A DNA stretch of 5,849 nucleotides. Source: Actinomycetota bacterium (GTDB taxonomy: Bacteria; Actinomycetota; Actinomycetes; Nanopelagicales; Nanopelagicaceae). A program made the translations under genes and the position numbers. The stretch's first letter is position 1; every line of letters starts with the position of its first letter. The stretch lies in assembly GCA_010032125.1 (NCBI GenBank), contig RHAU01000035.1, positions 1 through 5,849 of the forward strand, in the 5' to 3' direction. The notes beneath the pieces were generated by a model. The model was given only the letters and a program-made list of their open reading frames with translations, was not told the origin of the DNA and made no database searches. Below are positions 1-5,849 of the stretch, in pieces.

Positions 1-89
1 CCGCGTCCGGCTAAAAACTTTATAAAGAGTGGAGTAACGAAAAACGAGAAGAAGAATGCAGTCGCACCGGCAATCAAAATTCCTCTCAT
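1..89 (-). CDS. mraY: MraY, phospho-MurNAc-pentapeptide translocase (N-terminal fragment, cut by window edge)
   Basis: Only the first 29 codons are present; the gene runs off the left edge. MraY is the integral membrane enzyme that transfers phospho-MurNAc-pentapeptide from UDP to undecaprenyl phosphate, forming lipid I. The visible peptide begins MRGILIAGATAFFFSFFVTP and continues LFIKFLAGR. It is one hydrophobic helix (about residues 3-25) followed by a basic stretch, as in the first membrane segment of the family. The ATG overlaps the murF TGA in an ATGA, and a strong AAAGGGG ribosome binding site lies 7 bases upstream, which fixes the start. The call rests on the N-terminal peptide plus its position directly after murF, where mraY is normally found in dcw clusters. 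The catalytic aspartates lie outside the window, so activity cannot be judged. Confidence 0.87.
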   Translation of the reverse strand, partial: MRGILIAGATAFFFSFFVTPLFIKFLAGR

Positions 90-1495
90 CGGCGATCCCC
101 TTTCGTTCCATCAAATCCTGCTTCGTCAGTTGCCGGTGAAACGTGAAGGAATTTCTTCACTTCATCGGCGAGAACTTCGAGATGCTCTGCTCGAGAAGCT
201 TTAATGAGTAGTACATCGCCGGGCTCAAATTTATCAATCATCTGCTCGGCTTCCTTGGCAGTAGCAAAGAACTGTTCTGATGTCGCACTTGCACGGGTTA
301 AATAATCTCGATTGCCAATCGCAACTAAATGATCGATTCCAAGACTGTGAACTAATTGACCTATTTCTTTATGCAGTGCAGCCGAATCTGGACCCAGCTC
401 GTGCATAGTGCCGAGGAATGCCCACGACCTACCGCCGCGTTCTTGAGTAAGAAGTGCCAGGGTCCGCAAGGCTGCCGCCATGCTTTCTGGGTTTGCGTTA
501 TAGGAATCATTAATCAAAACGATCTCACGACCTTCACTTAATTCCATACGCCACTTCGAGTGAGAATGATGCGTTGAGAGGGCAGCTGCAATATCTGCAG
601 TCTTCATTCCTAACGCAAAAGAAATCGCAGCCGCGGCAAGTGCGTTTGCAATTTGATGTTCGCCAAGAAGTTGAAGTTCGGTTCGCTCACGGCCTTCAGG
701 AGTAACTAAATCAAAGTGTGGGTAACCGCCACGTATTTCGATATCAGCTGCTCGAATCTGGCAATTATTTTTCTCACCAAAGAGAATTGTCGGCAGTCCA
801 AGGCCATCTGCCATTCGCGGCGTAAATTCATCATAATTTCCAAGTACCGCTGTAGCGCCTAAATCCAATCCACGTACCAATTCCGATTTAGTTTGAGCAA
901 TCTTCTCCCTCGAACCAAATTCGCCCAAGTGTGCATTCCCAACTTTAAGGACTGCACCAACGTTGGGTCGTGCAATCTTTACTAAAGCTGAAATATCTCC
1001 TGTGTGGCGTGCGCCCATCTCAACAACACAATATTGAGTCTTCTCATCGCACTGAAGCAAAGTTATGGGAACGCCCAACTCATTATTAAAAGAACCGCGA
1101 GCCACCACTGTGGGACCTTGAGTCGCAAGCACAGTAGCCAAAATGTCCTTTGTAGTTGTTTTTCCCTGTGACCCCGTTATTCCAATAACTTTTAACCCGG
1201 TGAGCTCTGCACGTAACTCGCGAGCAAGAACGCTTATCGCAGAGATGACATCCGCCACTTCAATATGTGGATGGTGTGTGGATCGCTGAGTGAAGGCTAG
1301 AGCTGCGCCTTTAGCGAATGCGTCATCAAGAAAATCATGGCCATCGCGAGCCTCGCCCTTCATCGCTAAGAAGAGATCACCTTTACCAACCTCGCGCGAA
1401 TCAAAACTTACTCCGGCGTTGAGATAGAGATTGTCAGGCCCTGAGTATCTACCTTGAACAATCGTTGCAATTTCCGCTGCAGAAATACGTCTCAT
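86..1495 (-). CDS. murF: MurF, UDP-MurNAc-tripeptide:D-Ala-D-Ala ligase
   Basis: This cytoplasmic ATP-dependent ligase (EC 6.3.2.10) adds D-Ala-D-Ala to UDP-MurNAc-tripeptide, completing the pentapeptide. The protein has 469 residues, a normal length. An N-terminal substrate-binding domain with FDSR (31-34) is followed by the central ATPase domain. That domain has the P-loop GITGSQGKTTTKD (105-117), GSFNNELGVP (134-143), EMGAR (159-163) and AHLGEFGS (188-195). Lys203 in AQTKSEL sits where the carbamoylated lysine of Mur ligases is expected. The C-terminal domain has NDSYNANP (329-336) and KASR (432-435). The SYNANP and FNNELG wording separates MurF from the paralogous MurE next door. The ATG overlaps the murE stop (ATGA), with CGGAG 11 bases upstream. 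The last ~18 residues (ATDEAGFDGTKGDRR) are a non-conserved tail whose codons also carry the mraY ribosome binding site. Confidence 0.97.
   Translation of the reverse strand: MRRISAAEIATIVQGRYSGPDNLYLNAGVSFDSREVGKGDLFLAMKGEARDGHDFLDDAFAKGAALAFTQRSTHHPHIEVADVISAISVLARELRAELTGLKVIGITGSQGKTTTKDILATVLATQGPTVVARGSFNNELGVPITLLQCDEKTQYCVVEMGARHTGDISALVKIARPNVGAVLKVGNAHLGEFGSREKIAQTKSELVRGLDLGATAVLGNYDEFTPRMADGLGLPTILFGEKNNCQIRAADIEIRGGYPHFDLVTPEGRERTELQLLGEHQIANALAAAAISFALGMKTADIAAALSTHHSHSKWRMELSEGREIVLINDSYNANPESMAAALRTLALLTQERGGRSWAFLGTMHELGPDSAALHKEIGQLVHSLGIDHLVAIGNRDYLTRASATSEQFFATAKEAEQMIDKFEPGDVLLIKASRAEHLEVLADEVKKFLHVSPATDEAGFDGTKGDRR
97..103 (-). promoter_or_regulatory. Ribosome binding site of mraY
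   Basis: On the minus strand this reads AAAGGGG, 7 bases before the mraY ATG. It sits inside the last codons of murF. It is a close match to the Shine-Dalgarno consensus and supports the ATG at position 89 as the mraY start. mraY could therefore be translated by fresh initiation as well as by coupling to murF. Confidence 0.7.
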
Positions 1496-2973
1496 GAATG
1501 AATCAACTCCGAGAGCACGATGCGATCATCAAATGGATGTTTCGTGCCTGAGATTTCTTGGCCAGTTTCATGACCTTTGCCCAAGACAATCAGTACGTCA
1601 CCTTCGAGCGCACAACGCACACCTTCATTAATCGCTTCTCGACGATCAACAATGACGCGAGCATCATGTGAAAGCGCAACTCCTTGCGTCATCTCTCGAA
1701 TAATCTTCATGGGATCTTCGCTTCGAGGATTGTCACTAGTAAAAATCGGAATATCTGCGCCTTCTGTCAGTGCCGCGCCCATGAGAGGCCGCTTCGAAGA
1801 GTCACGGTCTCCTCCACATCCAAGTACAGCGATGACCTTTCCCTTTGTCAGGTTTCGCGCAGTCGAGAGAATGCGACGAACAGCGTCGGGCGTGTGTGCA
1901 TAATCAACGAGTGCAATAAAACCTTGTCCGCGGTCAATTCTTTCCAGTCTCCCTGGTGCGCCACGAAGTGTCGGTAGGGCTGACTTAATATCGTGAACGC
2001 TTATTCCGCATTGATGCGCAAGTGATATTGCCAGCAGAGCATTTTCAAGATTGTGGTCGCCAAAGAGAGGTATTTCGCCTTGTATTGAAATTCCATCTGG
2101 GCCACTGATCGAGACCTTGTATCCCATCTCATAGGGAATTGCTTCGCTCAAGTGCCAATCTGCTCGTTCTTTTCCGCTCGAAACACTTTTTGTCTTGAAT
2201 GGAGATATCTCACTCAGTTTCTTACCGAATGCACCATCGATGACTATTGACCCTTGTGATGCGAAATCTCTGCCAAATAATCGACTCTTTGCCGCAAAGT
2301 AATTCTCCATAGTGCCGTGATAATCGAGGTGATCTTGTGTGAGGTTGGTAAATCCCACTGTCGCAAATCTGGTTCCATCGACTCTGTATTGGGCTAGGGC
2401 ATGGCTACTGACTTCTATTGCAGCGGCTTGAACCCCACGTTCAGCCATCACAGCAAAAATCCTTTGCAATTCATCTGATTCAGGTGTGGTGTGGGTTGCA
2501 GGAAATTGCTCTCCATCGATCTGGTTTCCAACTGTTCCAATCAGACCGGCGCTCAAGCCAGCCGCTCTAAAAATCTGGAAGAGCAGATGGGTCGTTGTTG
2601 TCTTGCCGTTTGTTCCTGTTACTCCCACAATTTTCATGGCCTTACTTGGATTTCCATAGATAAAGCTGGCAAGCGGTCCAAGGAGCGCGCGTGGGTTGTC
2701 AACAGTAAGGAACGGAAGGTTAAGCCCCGCTTCTTTGATCAGGCGAGATCCTTCAGCATCAGTAAGAATGGCAATGGAACCTCGCGAGGCCGCATCGGAT
2801 GCAAACCGCGCTCCATGAAACTTCTCACCGGGAAGCGCTGCAAATATCTCACCTGCTTGTAGATCGCGCGAATTGCTCGAAATGCCTTTTACCGTCGCAT
2901 CGCCTTCAATCTTTATTTCGAGAAATCTGGCGCACTCGCTCAACTTCTTATTAGCAGGAGTGAGCGGTCGCAT
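1492..2973 (-). CDS. murE: MurE, UDP-MurNAc-dipeptide:meso-diaminopimelate ligase
   Basis: MurE adds the third residue of the stem peptide to UDP-MurNAc-L-Ala-D-Glu in the cytoplasm, using ATP. The 493-residue length is normal. An N-terminal uridine-binding domain has SNSR (33-36) where many family members have DSR. The central domain has the P-loop GVTGTNGKTTTTHL (117-130), TTPES (162-166), EVSSHAL (187-193) and FTNLTQDHLDYHGTMENYFAAKSRLF (208-233). Lys229 in that last stretch is the expected carbamoylated lysine. The C-terminal domain has DYAHTPDAV (357-365), GCGGDRD (385-391), KRPLMG (394-399), DNPRSEDP (414-421) and GKGHET (465-470), then HPFDDR. DNPR with Arg417 is the known signature of meso-diaminopimelate specificity rather than lysine, so EC 6.3.2.13 and mDAP-type peptidoglycan are inferred. 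The ATG follows the ftsI stop by one base; only a weak GAAGAG lies upstream (2985-2990), so coupling to ftsI translation is likely. Confidence 0.97.
   Translation of the reverse strand: MRPLTPANKKLSECARFLEIKIEGDATVKGISSNSRDLQAGEIFAALPGEKFHGARFASDAASRGSIAILTDAEGSRLIKEAGLNLPFLTVDNPRALLGPLASFIYGNPSKAMKIVGVTGTNGKTTTTHLLFQIFRAAGLSAGLIGTVGNQIDGEQFPATHTTPESDELQRIFAVMAERGVQAAAIEVSSHALAQYRVDGTRFATVGFTNLTQDHLDYHGTMENYFAAKSRLFGRDFASQGSIVIDGAFGKKLSEISPFKTKSVSSGKERADWHLSEAIPYEMGYKVSISGPDGISIQGEIPLFGDHNLENALLAISLAHQCGISVHDIKSALPTLRGAPGRLERIDRGQGFIALVDYAHTPDAVRRILSTARNLTKGKVIAVLGCGGDRDSSKRPLMGAALTEGADIPIFTSDNPRSEDPMKIIREMTQGVALSHDARVIVDRREAINEGVRCALEGDVLIVLGKGHETGQEISGTKHPFDDRIVLSELIHS
1507..1511 (-). promoter_or_regulatory. 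Probable ribosome binding site of murF
   Basis: The minus strand reads CGGAG, 11 bases before the murF ATG and inside the last codons of murE. The match is short and the spacing somewhat long. Re-initiation through the ATGA overlap with the murE stop probably contributes to murF translation. Confidence 0.45.
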
Positions 2974-2974
2974 A

Positions 2975-4816
2975 TCAGGTATTTCTCTTCGGTGTGTTAT
3001 TTGCCGCCTCTTGTTGCGCAGCTTGCCGCTTCTGTAATTCTTCTTTATTCAGCGGATAGAGAGTAGTTGCTGGTGCAGTGGGAGGAATGTGTTGGCTTTG
3101 CAAAACAAAACTCATTACTTTTTTAAATACTGGTCCGCCGAGATATCCGCCCCAGTGAATTCCTTTGGGATCTTGAATGACGACGCTTACTACGTATTCA
3201 GGTTTGTCAGCTGGAGCAAAGCCTATGAAAGAGGCGGTGTAACCGCGATAGCAACCACAACTGTCGTCAACGCGTTGCGCCGTGCCGGTTTTACCTGCAA
3301 CTCGATAACCAGGAATTGCAGCTGAAGGAGCGGTGCCAGATGCCGATACAACGCTCTCCATCATGAGGCGCATCTGCTGCGCTGTTTCTTTGCTGACAAC
3401 GCGGACAGCGCTCTGTTGATGTGCAGGTGTGTATCGCCCCGATGCATCGGAGTAACCCGCGATGAGAGTCGGTGTTACTCGGAGACCATCGTTTGCAATC
3501 GTCGCGAAGACTGAAGTGGCCTGCATCGCGGTGAGTGAATATCCCTGACCAAATGCAACGGTTGGAGCCGTTGTACCTGACCACTCTTTAACCGGAAGGA
3601 GTTTTCCTCCTTCTTCGCCAGGTAATCCAGATCCAGTTTTGACTGAAATTCCAAATTTCTTGAGATAGTCGTGGAGCTTGTCGTTGGAGAGCATCTGACC
3701 AACTTGAATTGCGCCAGTATTACTTGAAACTGCGAGCGCTCCGGCCAAGGTGAGGTATTGAACTGGGTGTCTCTCATGATCATGAAAAGTTTTATTTGAA
3801 ACTTTGAGTGCGTATGGAATCCGAAGAACAGTTTCCGGGGTGATCTTGCCCTCTTCTATCGCCGATGCGATGGTGATGATTTTTCCTGTTGAGCCCGGTT
3901 CATACACCTCTTGAACAGAGGGGTTTTTCCAGCGATAGGGATCAACTCCTTTGGTGTCACCCGGATTAAAAGAAGGATAAGAAGCGTGAGCGAGAATCTG
4001 ACCAGTCTTCGGATTCATCACTATGACAGTTCCGGAAAGCGCTTTTGATTTCTTTACCGTTTCGGAGATTGCTTGCTGCGCAACCCATTGGACATCGCGA
4101 TCAATGGTTAAGCGAATGGTGTCGCCGCGACGTTCTTCCACGGTTATTTTCTGAGTACCAGGGATGATCGTTCCGCTTGCATTGGCGTAGGTGTACTCAC
4201 CGTTGACGCCCTGAAGTCGGTTATTCATGCTGTATTCAAGGCCAGCGGCCCCAACTCCGGAGCGATTAATAAATCCAATCATTGCCGCTCCAAGTTGTCC
4301 TTCGGGGTATTCCCTCGTGTAGATACGTTCCGCGAAAAAGCCAGCCAATCTCTTGGTGAATCCATTCTTTTCTCGAGAGACAGTTGCGTTGTAGTTCTCG
4401 ACCGCGGTCTCAAGTTTTCGCCACACTTCTGGTTTCACGCTTTGCGCAATAACCACGTATCTGCGGGTGCCCACGAGTTGCGGCTCTAACTGACCGGCTG
4501 TCATACCGAGGATCGGCGCTGCAAGTGTTGCTAGCTCCTTGGGATATTCAATAATCGCTTGATCGACCAAGATTCGATATGAAATAACGCTGCGAGCAAA
4601 TTCCACGCCATTGATATCGGTGATTCCGCCGCGTGGAGCCTGAATGATGGTGCGCTTAGATAATTCGATATCTGCCTTTGATGCATAACCTGCAGCACGA
4701 ACCGCTTGAACATCAACGAGTCGTAAAGCAAAGACTATGAGGATGACAACCGATGTTGCGACGATGTATCGAATTCTGCGATGCACTACAGCAATATGTG
4801 GATTAGCGGGCATCAT
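2975..4816 (-). CDS. ftsI: FtsI / PBP3-type septal peptidoglycan D,D-transpeptidase (class B penicillin-binding protein)
   Basis: FtsI is the membrane-anchored transpeptidase that cross-links peptidoglycan at the division septum, normally as a partner of the FtsW glycosyltransferase. The 613-residue protein has a short basic cytoplasmic start, one membrane helix (about 17-38), the PBP dimerisation domain opening with APRGGITDING (60-70), and a transpeptidase domain from about residue 260. The catalytic motifs are complete: STGK (309-312, nucleophile Ser309), SSN (364-366) and KTGT (509-512). No PASTA repeats follow; the protein ends in a hydrophilic Gln/Ala/Lys-rich tail (about 590-613). YRGYTASFIGFAPADKP (523-539) resembles actinobacterial FtsI. 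Oddities are Cys520-Gly-Cys522 near KTG and a longer stretch at about 137-158. Two ATG codons are adjacent. The first overlaps the ftsL stop and lies 7 bases from a strong ribosome binding site, so it was chosen. Position between ftsL and murE supports FtsI over other class B PBPs. Confidence 0.96.
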   Translation of the reverse strand: MMPANPHIAVVHRRIRYIVATSVVILIVFALRLVDVQAVRAAGYASKADIELSKRTIIQAPRGGITDINGVEFARSVISYRILVDQAIIEYPKELATLAAPILGMTAGQLEPQLVGTRRYVVIAQSVKPEVWRKLETAVENYNATVSREKNGFTKRLAGFFAERIYTREYPEGQLGAAMIGFINRSGVGAAGLEYSMNNRLQGVNGEYTYANASGTIIPGTQKITVEERRGDTIRLTIDRDVQWVAQQAISETVKKSKALSGTVIVMNPKTGQILAHASYPSFNPGDTKGVDPYRWKNPSVQEVYEPGSTGKIITIASAIEEGKITPETVLRIPYALKVSNKTFHDHERHPVQYLTLAGALAVSSNTGAIQVGQMLSNDKLHDYLKKFGISVKTGSGLPGEEGGKLLPVKEWSGTTAPTVAFGQGYSLTAMQATSVFATIANDGLRVTPTLIAGYSDASGRYTPAHQQSAVRVVSKETAQQMRLMMESVVSASGTAPSAAIPGYRVAGKTGTAQRVDDSCGCYRGYTASFIGFAPADKPEYVVSVVIQDPKGIHWGGYLGGPVFKKVMSFVLQSQHIPPTAPATTLYPLNKEELQKRQAAQQEAANNTPKRNT

Positions 4817-5220
4817 GGCCGAGCCCCTTCAACCACTTTCTCGACGGAAATATCGAGGAAAGTAGGAGTTGAACTTGGAACCATTCCCAGCTCTCGCGCA
4901 GAATGTGCCAACGTTTCTGGAGAAGAGATGCGATCGAGTTCTCGCAGCGCCGCCTCACGTTCCTCATTCAGCGATAGAGCCTCTAATTTCAGTTCGCGGA
5001 TTTTGACGGCGTCATTACCCAAGAGAATATTGATGCCGAGAAGTCCTAGAAGCCCACATGCCAATATCGCGCCAATGACGCCGTAATAAACCCGGTCCGT
5101 CGCTCTCTCTCCAGGAACAGGCTTGAGTTCAGGTACGAGTTTTAAAACTGCTCTACTTGATTTTTCAAAGACGACTTTACGCGAACGCTCGAAGGCAGGT
5201 GCGAGAGCGGATAGCGCCAT
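4813..5220 (-). CDS. ftsL: FtsL-like septum formation protein
   Basis: FtsL is a small single-pass divisome protein that, with FtsB/DivIC and FtsQ, regulates septal wall synthesis by FtsW-FtsI. The 135-residue protein has a basic cytoplasmic N-terminal region (1-44, rich in Arg and Lys), one membrane helix (about 45-67, YYGVIGAILACGLLGLLGIN) and a predicted extracytoplasmic coiled coil (about 70-98, KIRELKLEALSLNEEREAAL). It ends with SPETLAHSARELGMVPSSTP (100-119) and FLDI, the LGMVP ending common in FtsL/DivIC proteins. FtsL is poorly conserved in sequence, so the call depends on topology, the LGMVP region and position between rsmH and ftsI. The start is fixed by the TAATG junction with rsmH. 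No good ribosome binding site is visible upstream, so translation probably depends on ribosomes finishing rsmH. The single Cys55 lies within the membrane helix. Confidence 0.9.
   Translation of the reverse strand: MALSALAPAFERSRKVVFEKSSRAVLKLVPELKPVPGERATDRVYYGVIGAILACGLLGLLGINILLGNDAVKIRELKLEALSLNEEREAALRELDRISSPETLAHSARELGMVPSSTPTFLDISVEKVVEGARP
4824..4830 (-). promoter_or_regulatory. Ribosome binding site of ftsI
   Basis: The minus strand reads GAAGGGG, 7 bases before the first of two adjacent ATG codons (ATGATG). It lies in the final codons of ftsL. With the second ATG the spacing would be 10 bases, still usable, so the two starts differ only by one Met. This is one of the two strong Shine-Dalgarno matches in the window, the other being at mraY. 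Confidence 0.7.
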
Positions 5221-5849
5221 TAGATCGCCAACCGCTCAATCGCACGTAGCCTGACGGATTGCGCACGAGAATTCTCAAGAATCTCTTCTTCGGAAGCGCT
5301 CTCGCTTCCTTTAAATACCAGGGCGAACTTTGCTGAAAGAGATTCGATTTCTACAGGAAGCCCTTGTGGTGTTTTCGATTCACTTGCCGCGACGAAGAAT
5401 TTTTTAACAATCTTGTCTTCGAGAGATTGGAATGACATGACAACCATACGGCCGCCAACTGTGAGCCGATCAAGTCCTCGGGGAATTGCACGTTCCAGAA
5501 TTGACAGTTCTTGATTCACTTCAATCCGCAGCGCTTGGAAGGTTCGCTTCGCTGGATTTCCGCCAAAGCGACGCGCAGGTGCGGGAATTGATTCCTTGAC
5601 TATGTTCGCCAGATCGGTTGTGTTATTGAGTCGACCGGTGCCACGAGCCTTGATGATGTTGTCAACGATGCGATGCGCAAATCTCTCTTCGCCATATTCA
5701 CGAAGTACCTGAATGAGTTGATTTCTAGGGTATTTCTCGAGAATTTCTGCTGCAGTGATACCCGTGGATTGGTCCATTCGCATATCAAGTGGGGCGCTCT
5801 GCGAATATGCGAAGCCGCGCTCGCTTCTATCCAATTGCATTGAAGAAAC
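5220..5849 (-). CDS. rsmH: RsmH (MraW), 16S rRNA m4C1402 methyltransferase (C-terminal part, cut by window edge)
   Basis: RsmH is the SAM-dependent enzyme that N4-methylates C1402 of 16S rRNA in the decoding centre. It is the usual first or second gene of dcw clusters. The last 209 residues are visible; the frame is open to the window edge and reads VSSMQLDRSERGFAY, the interior of the family's DLGVSSxQLD motif. The ATG at 5838-5840 is therefore an internal Met, not the start, and the N-terminal SAM-binding glycine motif lies outside. Visible conserved parts, counting that Met as 1, are APLDMRMD (16-23), YGEERFAHRI (49-58), NPAKRTFQALRIEVNQEL (95-112), VGGRMVVMSFQSLEDKIVKKF (128-148) and the ending ENSRAQSVRLRAIER. 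The family usually has His before PAKRT; here it is Asn. SFQSLED replaces the common SFHSLED, which I recall as normal in some Actinobacteria. The stop TAA shares one base with the ftsL ATG. Confidence 0.96.
   Translation of the reverse strand, partial: VSSMQLDRSERGFAYSQSAPLDMRMDQSTGITAAEILEKYPRNQLIQVLREYGEERFAHRIVDNIIKARGTGRLNNTTDLANIVKESIPAPARRFGGNPAKRTFQALRIEVNQELSILERAIPRGLDRLTVGGRMVVMSFQSLEDKIVKKFFVAASESKTPQGLPVEIESLSAKFALVFKGSESASEEEILENSRAQSVRLRAIERLAI

Larger units (their letters stand above)
1..5849 (-). other. dcw gene cluster segment, probably one transcription unit
   Basis: Six genes run in one direction in the order rsmH, ftsL, ftsI, murE, murF, mraY. This matches the widely conserved dcw arrangement. 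Junctions are 1-base overlap, 4-base overlap, 1-base gap, 4-base overlap and 4-base overlap, so there is no room for promoters or terminators between genes. Co-transcription is inferred from this packing. The upstream promoter (often before mraZ or rsmH) and the downstream genes (murD, ftsW and murG are usual) would lie outside the window. Promoters inside coding sequence cannot be excluded by eye. Confidence 0.85.

Noticed and set aside
1577..1977. Two overlapping plus-strand open frames of about 100 codons opposite the 3' half of murE.
   Set aside because: Both are antisense to the conserved MurE C-terminal domain and overlap each other in different frames; no protein family is recognisable.
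2491..2862. A 123-codon plus-strand open frame opposite murE.
   Set aside because: It lies wholly antisense to a well-conserved murE region, its translation has no recognisable domain and is rich in Cys, Ser and Arg as shadow frames usually are.
3291..3783. Two minus-strand frames of about 100 codons nested in ftsI in another reading frame.
   Set aside because: They cover the conserved FtsI transpeptidase domain, whose own frame is clearly the coding one; their translations are low in hydrophobic structure and unrecognisable.
3774..3785. A perfect 12-base palindrome, TCATGATCATGA, that could suggest an operator or restriction-type site.
   Set aside because: It encodes the His-Asp-His stretch of FtsI within coding sequence, is not repeated elsewhere that I can see, and a single palindrome of this size is expected by chance.
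4781..5086. A 101-codon plus-strand frame, Ser/Arg rich, opposite ftsL and the start of ftsI.
   Set aside because: It is an antisense shadow of ftsL; the Ser/Arg richness mirrors the charged coiled-coil codons of FtsL.
5838..5840. The ATG at 5840 as the start of rsmH.
   Set aside because: The frame continues upstream as VSS, and SSMQLD is the interior of the conserved RsmH motif, so the real start lies beyond the window.
1..5849. Possible horizontal transfer, mobile element, CRISPR or novel system in the window.
   Set aside because: Gene order is the standard dcw order, base composition looks even across genes, all four full-length genes are intact, and there is no intergenic space for other elements.

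Overview
The window is part of a classic division and cell wall (dcw) cluster, all on the minus strand. Read in transcription order (right to left), it holds the 3' part of rsmH (mraW), ftsL, ftsI (penicillin-binding transpeptidase), murE, murF and the first 29 codons of mraY. The two outer genes are cut by the window edges. The other four look complete and intact.

The organism is most likely an actinobacterium. The RsmH fragment has the SSMQLD and SFQSLED wording that I associate with actinobacterial RsmH. FtsI carries the YRGYTASFIGFAPADKP stretch typical of actinobacterial FtsI, and MurE has the DNPR motif of meso-diaminopimelate-adding enzymes. Spot counts put GC near 50%, low for classical high-GC Actinobacteria. 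This would suit a streamlined lineage such as freshwater Nanopelagicales (acI), but that placement is inference and the sequence alone does not prove it.

The genes are packed almost without gaps. The rsmH stop and ftsL start share one base (TAATG). ftsL/ftsI, murE/murF and murF/mraY overlap by four bases (ATGA), and ftsI and murE are one base apart. That one base is the only non-coding position in the window. No internal terminator, tRNA, mobile element, repeat array or CRISPR is visible. The layout implies one polycistronic mRNA with translational coupling, with its promoter and terminator outside the window.

The genes serve septal wall synthesis. MurE and MurF complete the UDP-MurNAc-pentapeptide in the cytoplasm, and MraY moves it onto the lipid carrier to make lipid I. 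FtsI cross-links the strands at the septum, FtsL is part of the divisome regulatory complex, and RsmH methylates 16S rRNA. I found no undescribed system. The points worth checking are residue-level: an Asn in place of the usual His in the RsmH HPAKRTFQALRI motif, a Cys-Gly-Cys next to the FtsI KTG motif, an apparent insertion in the FtsI N-terminal domain, and the extreme compaction.
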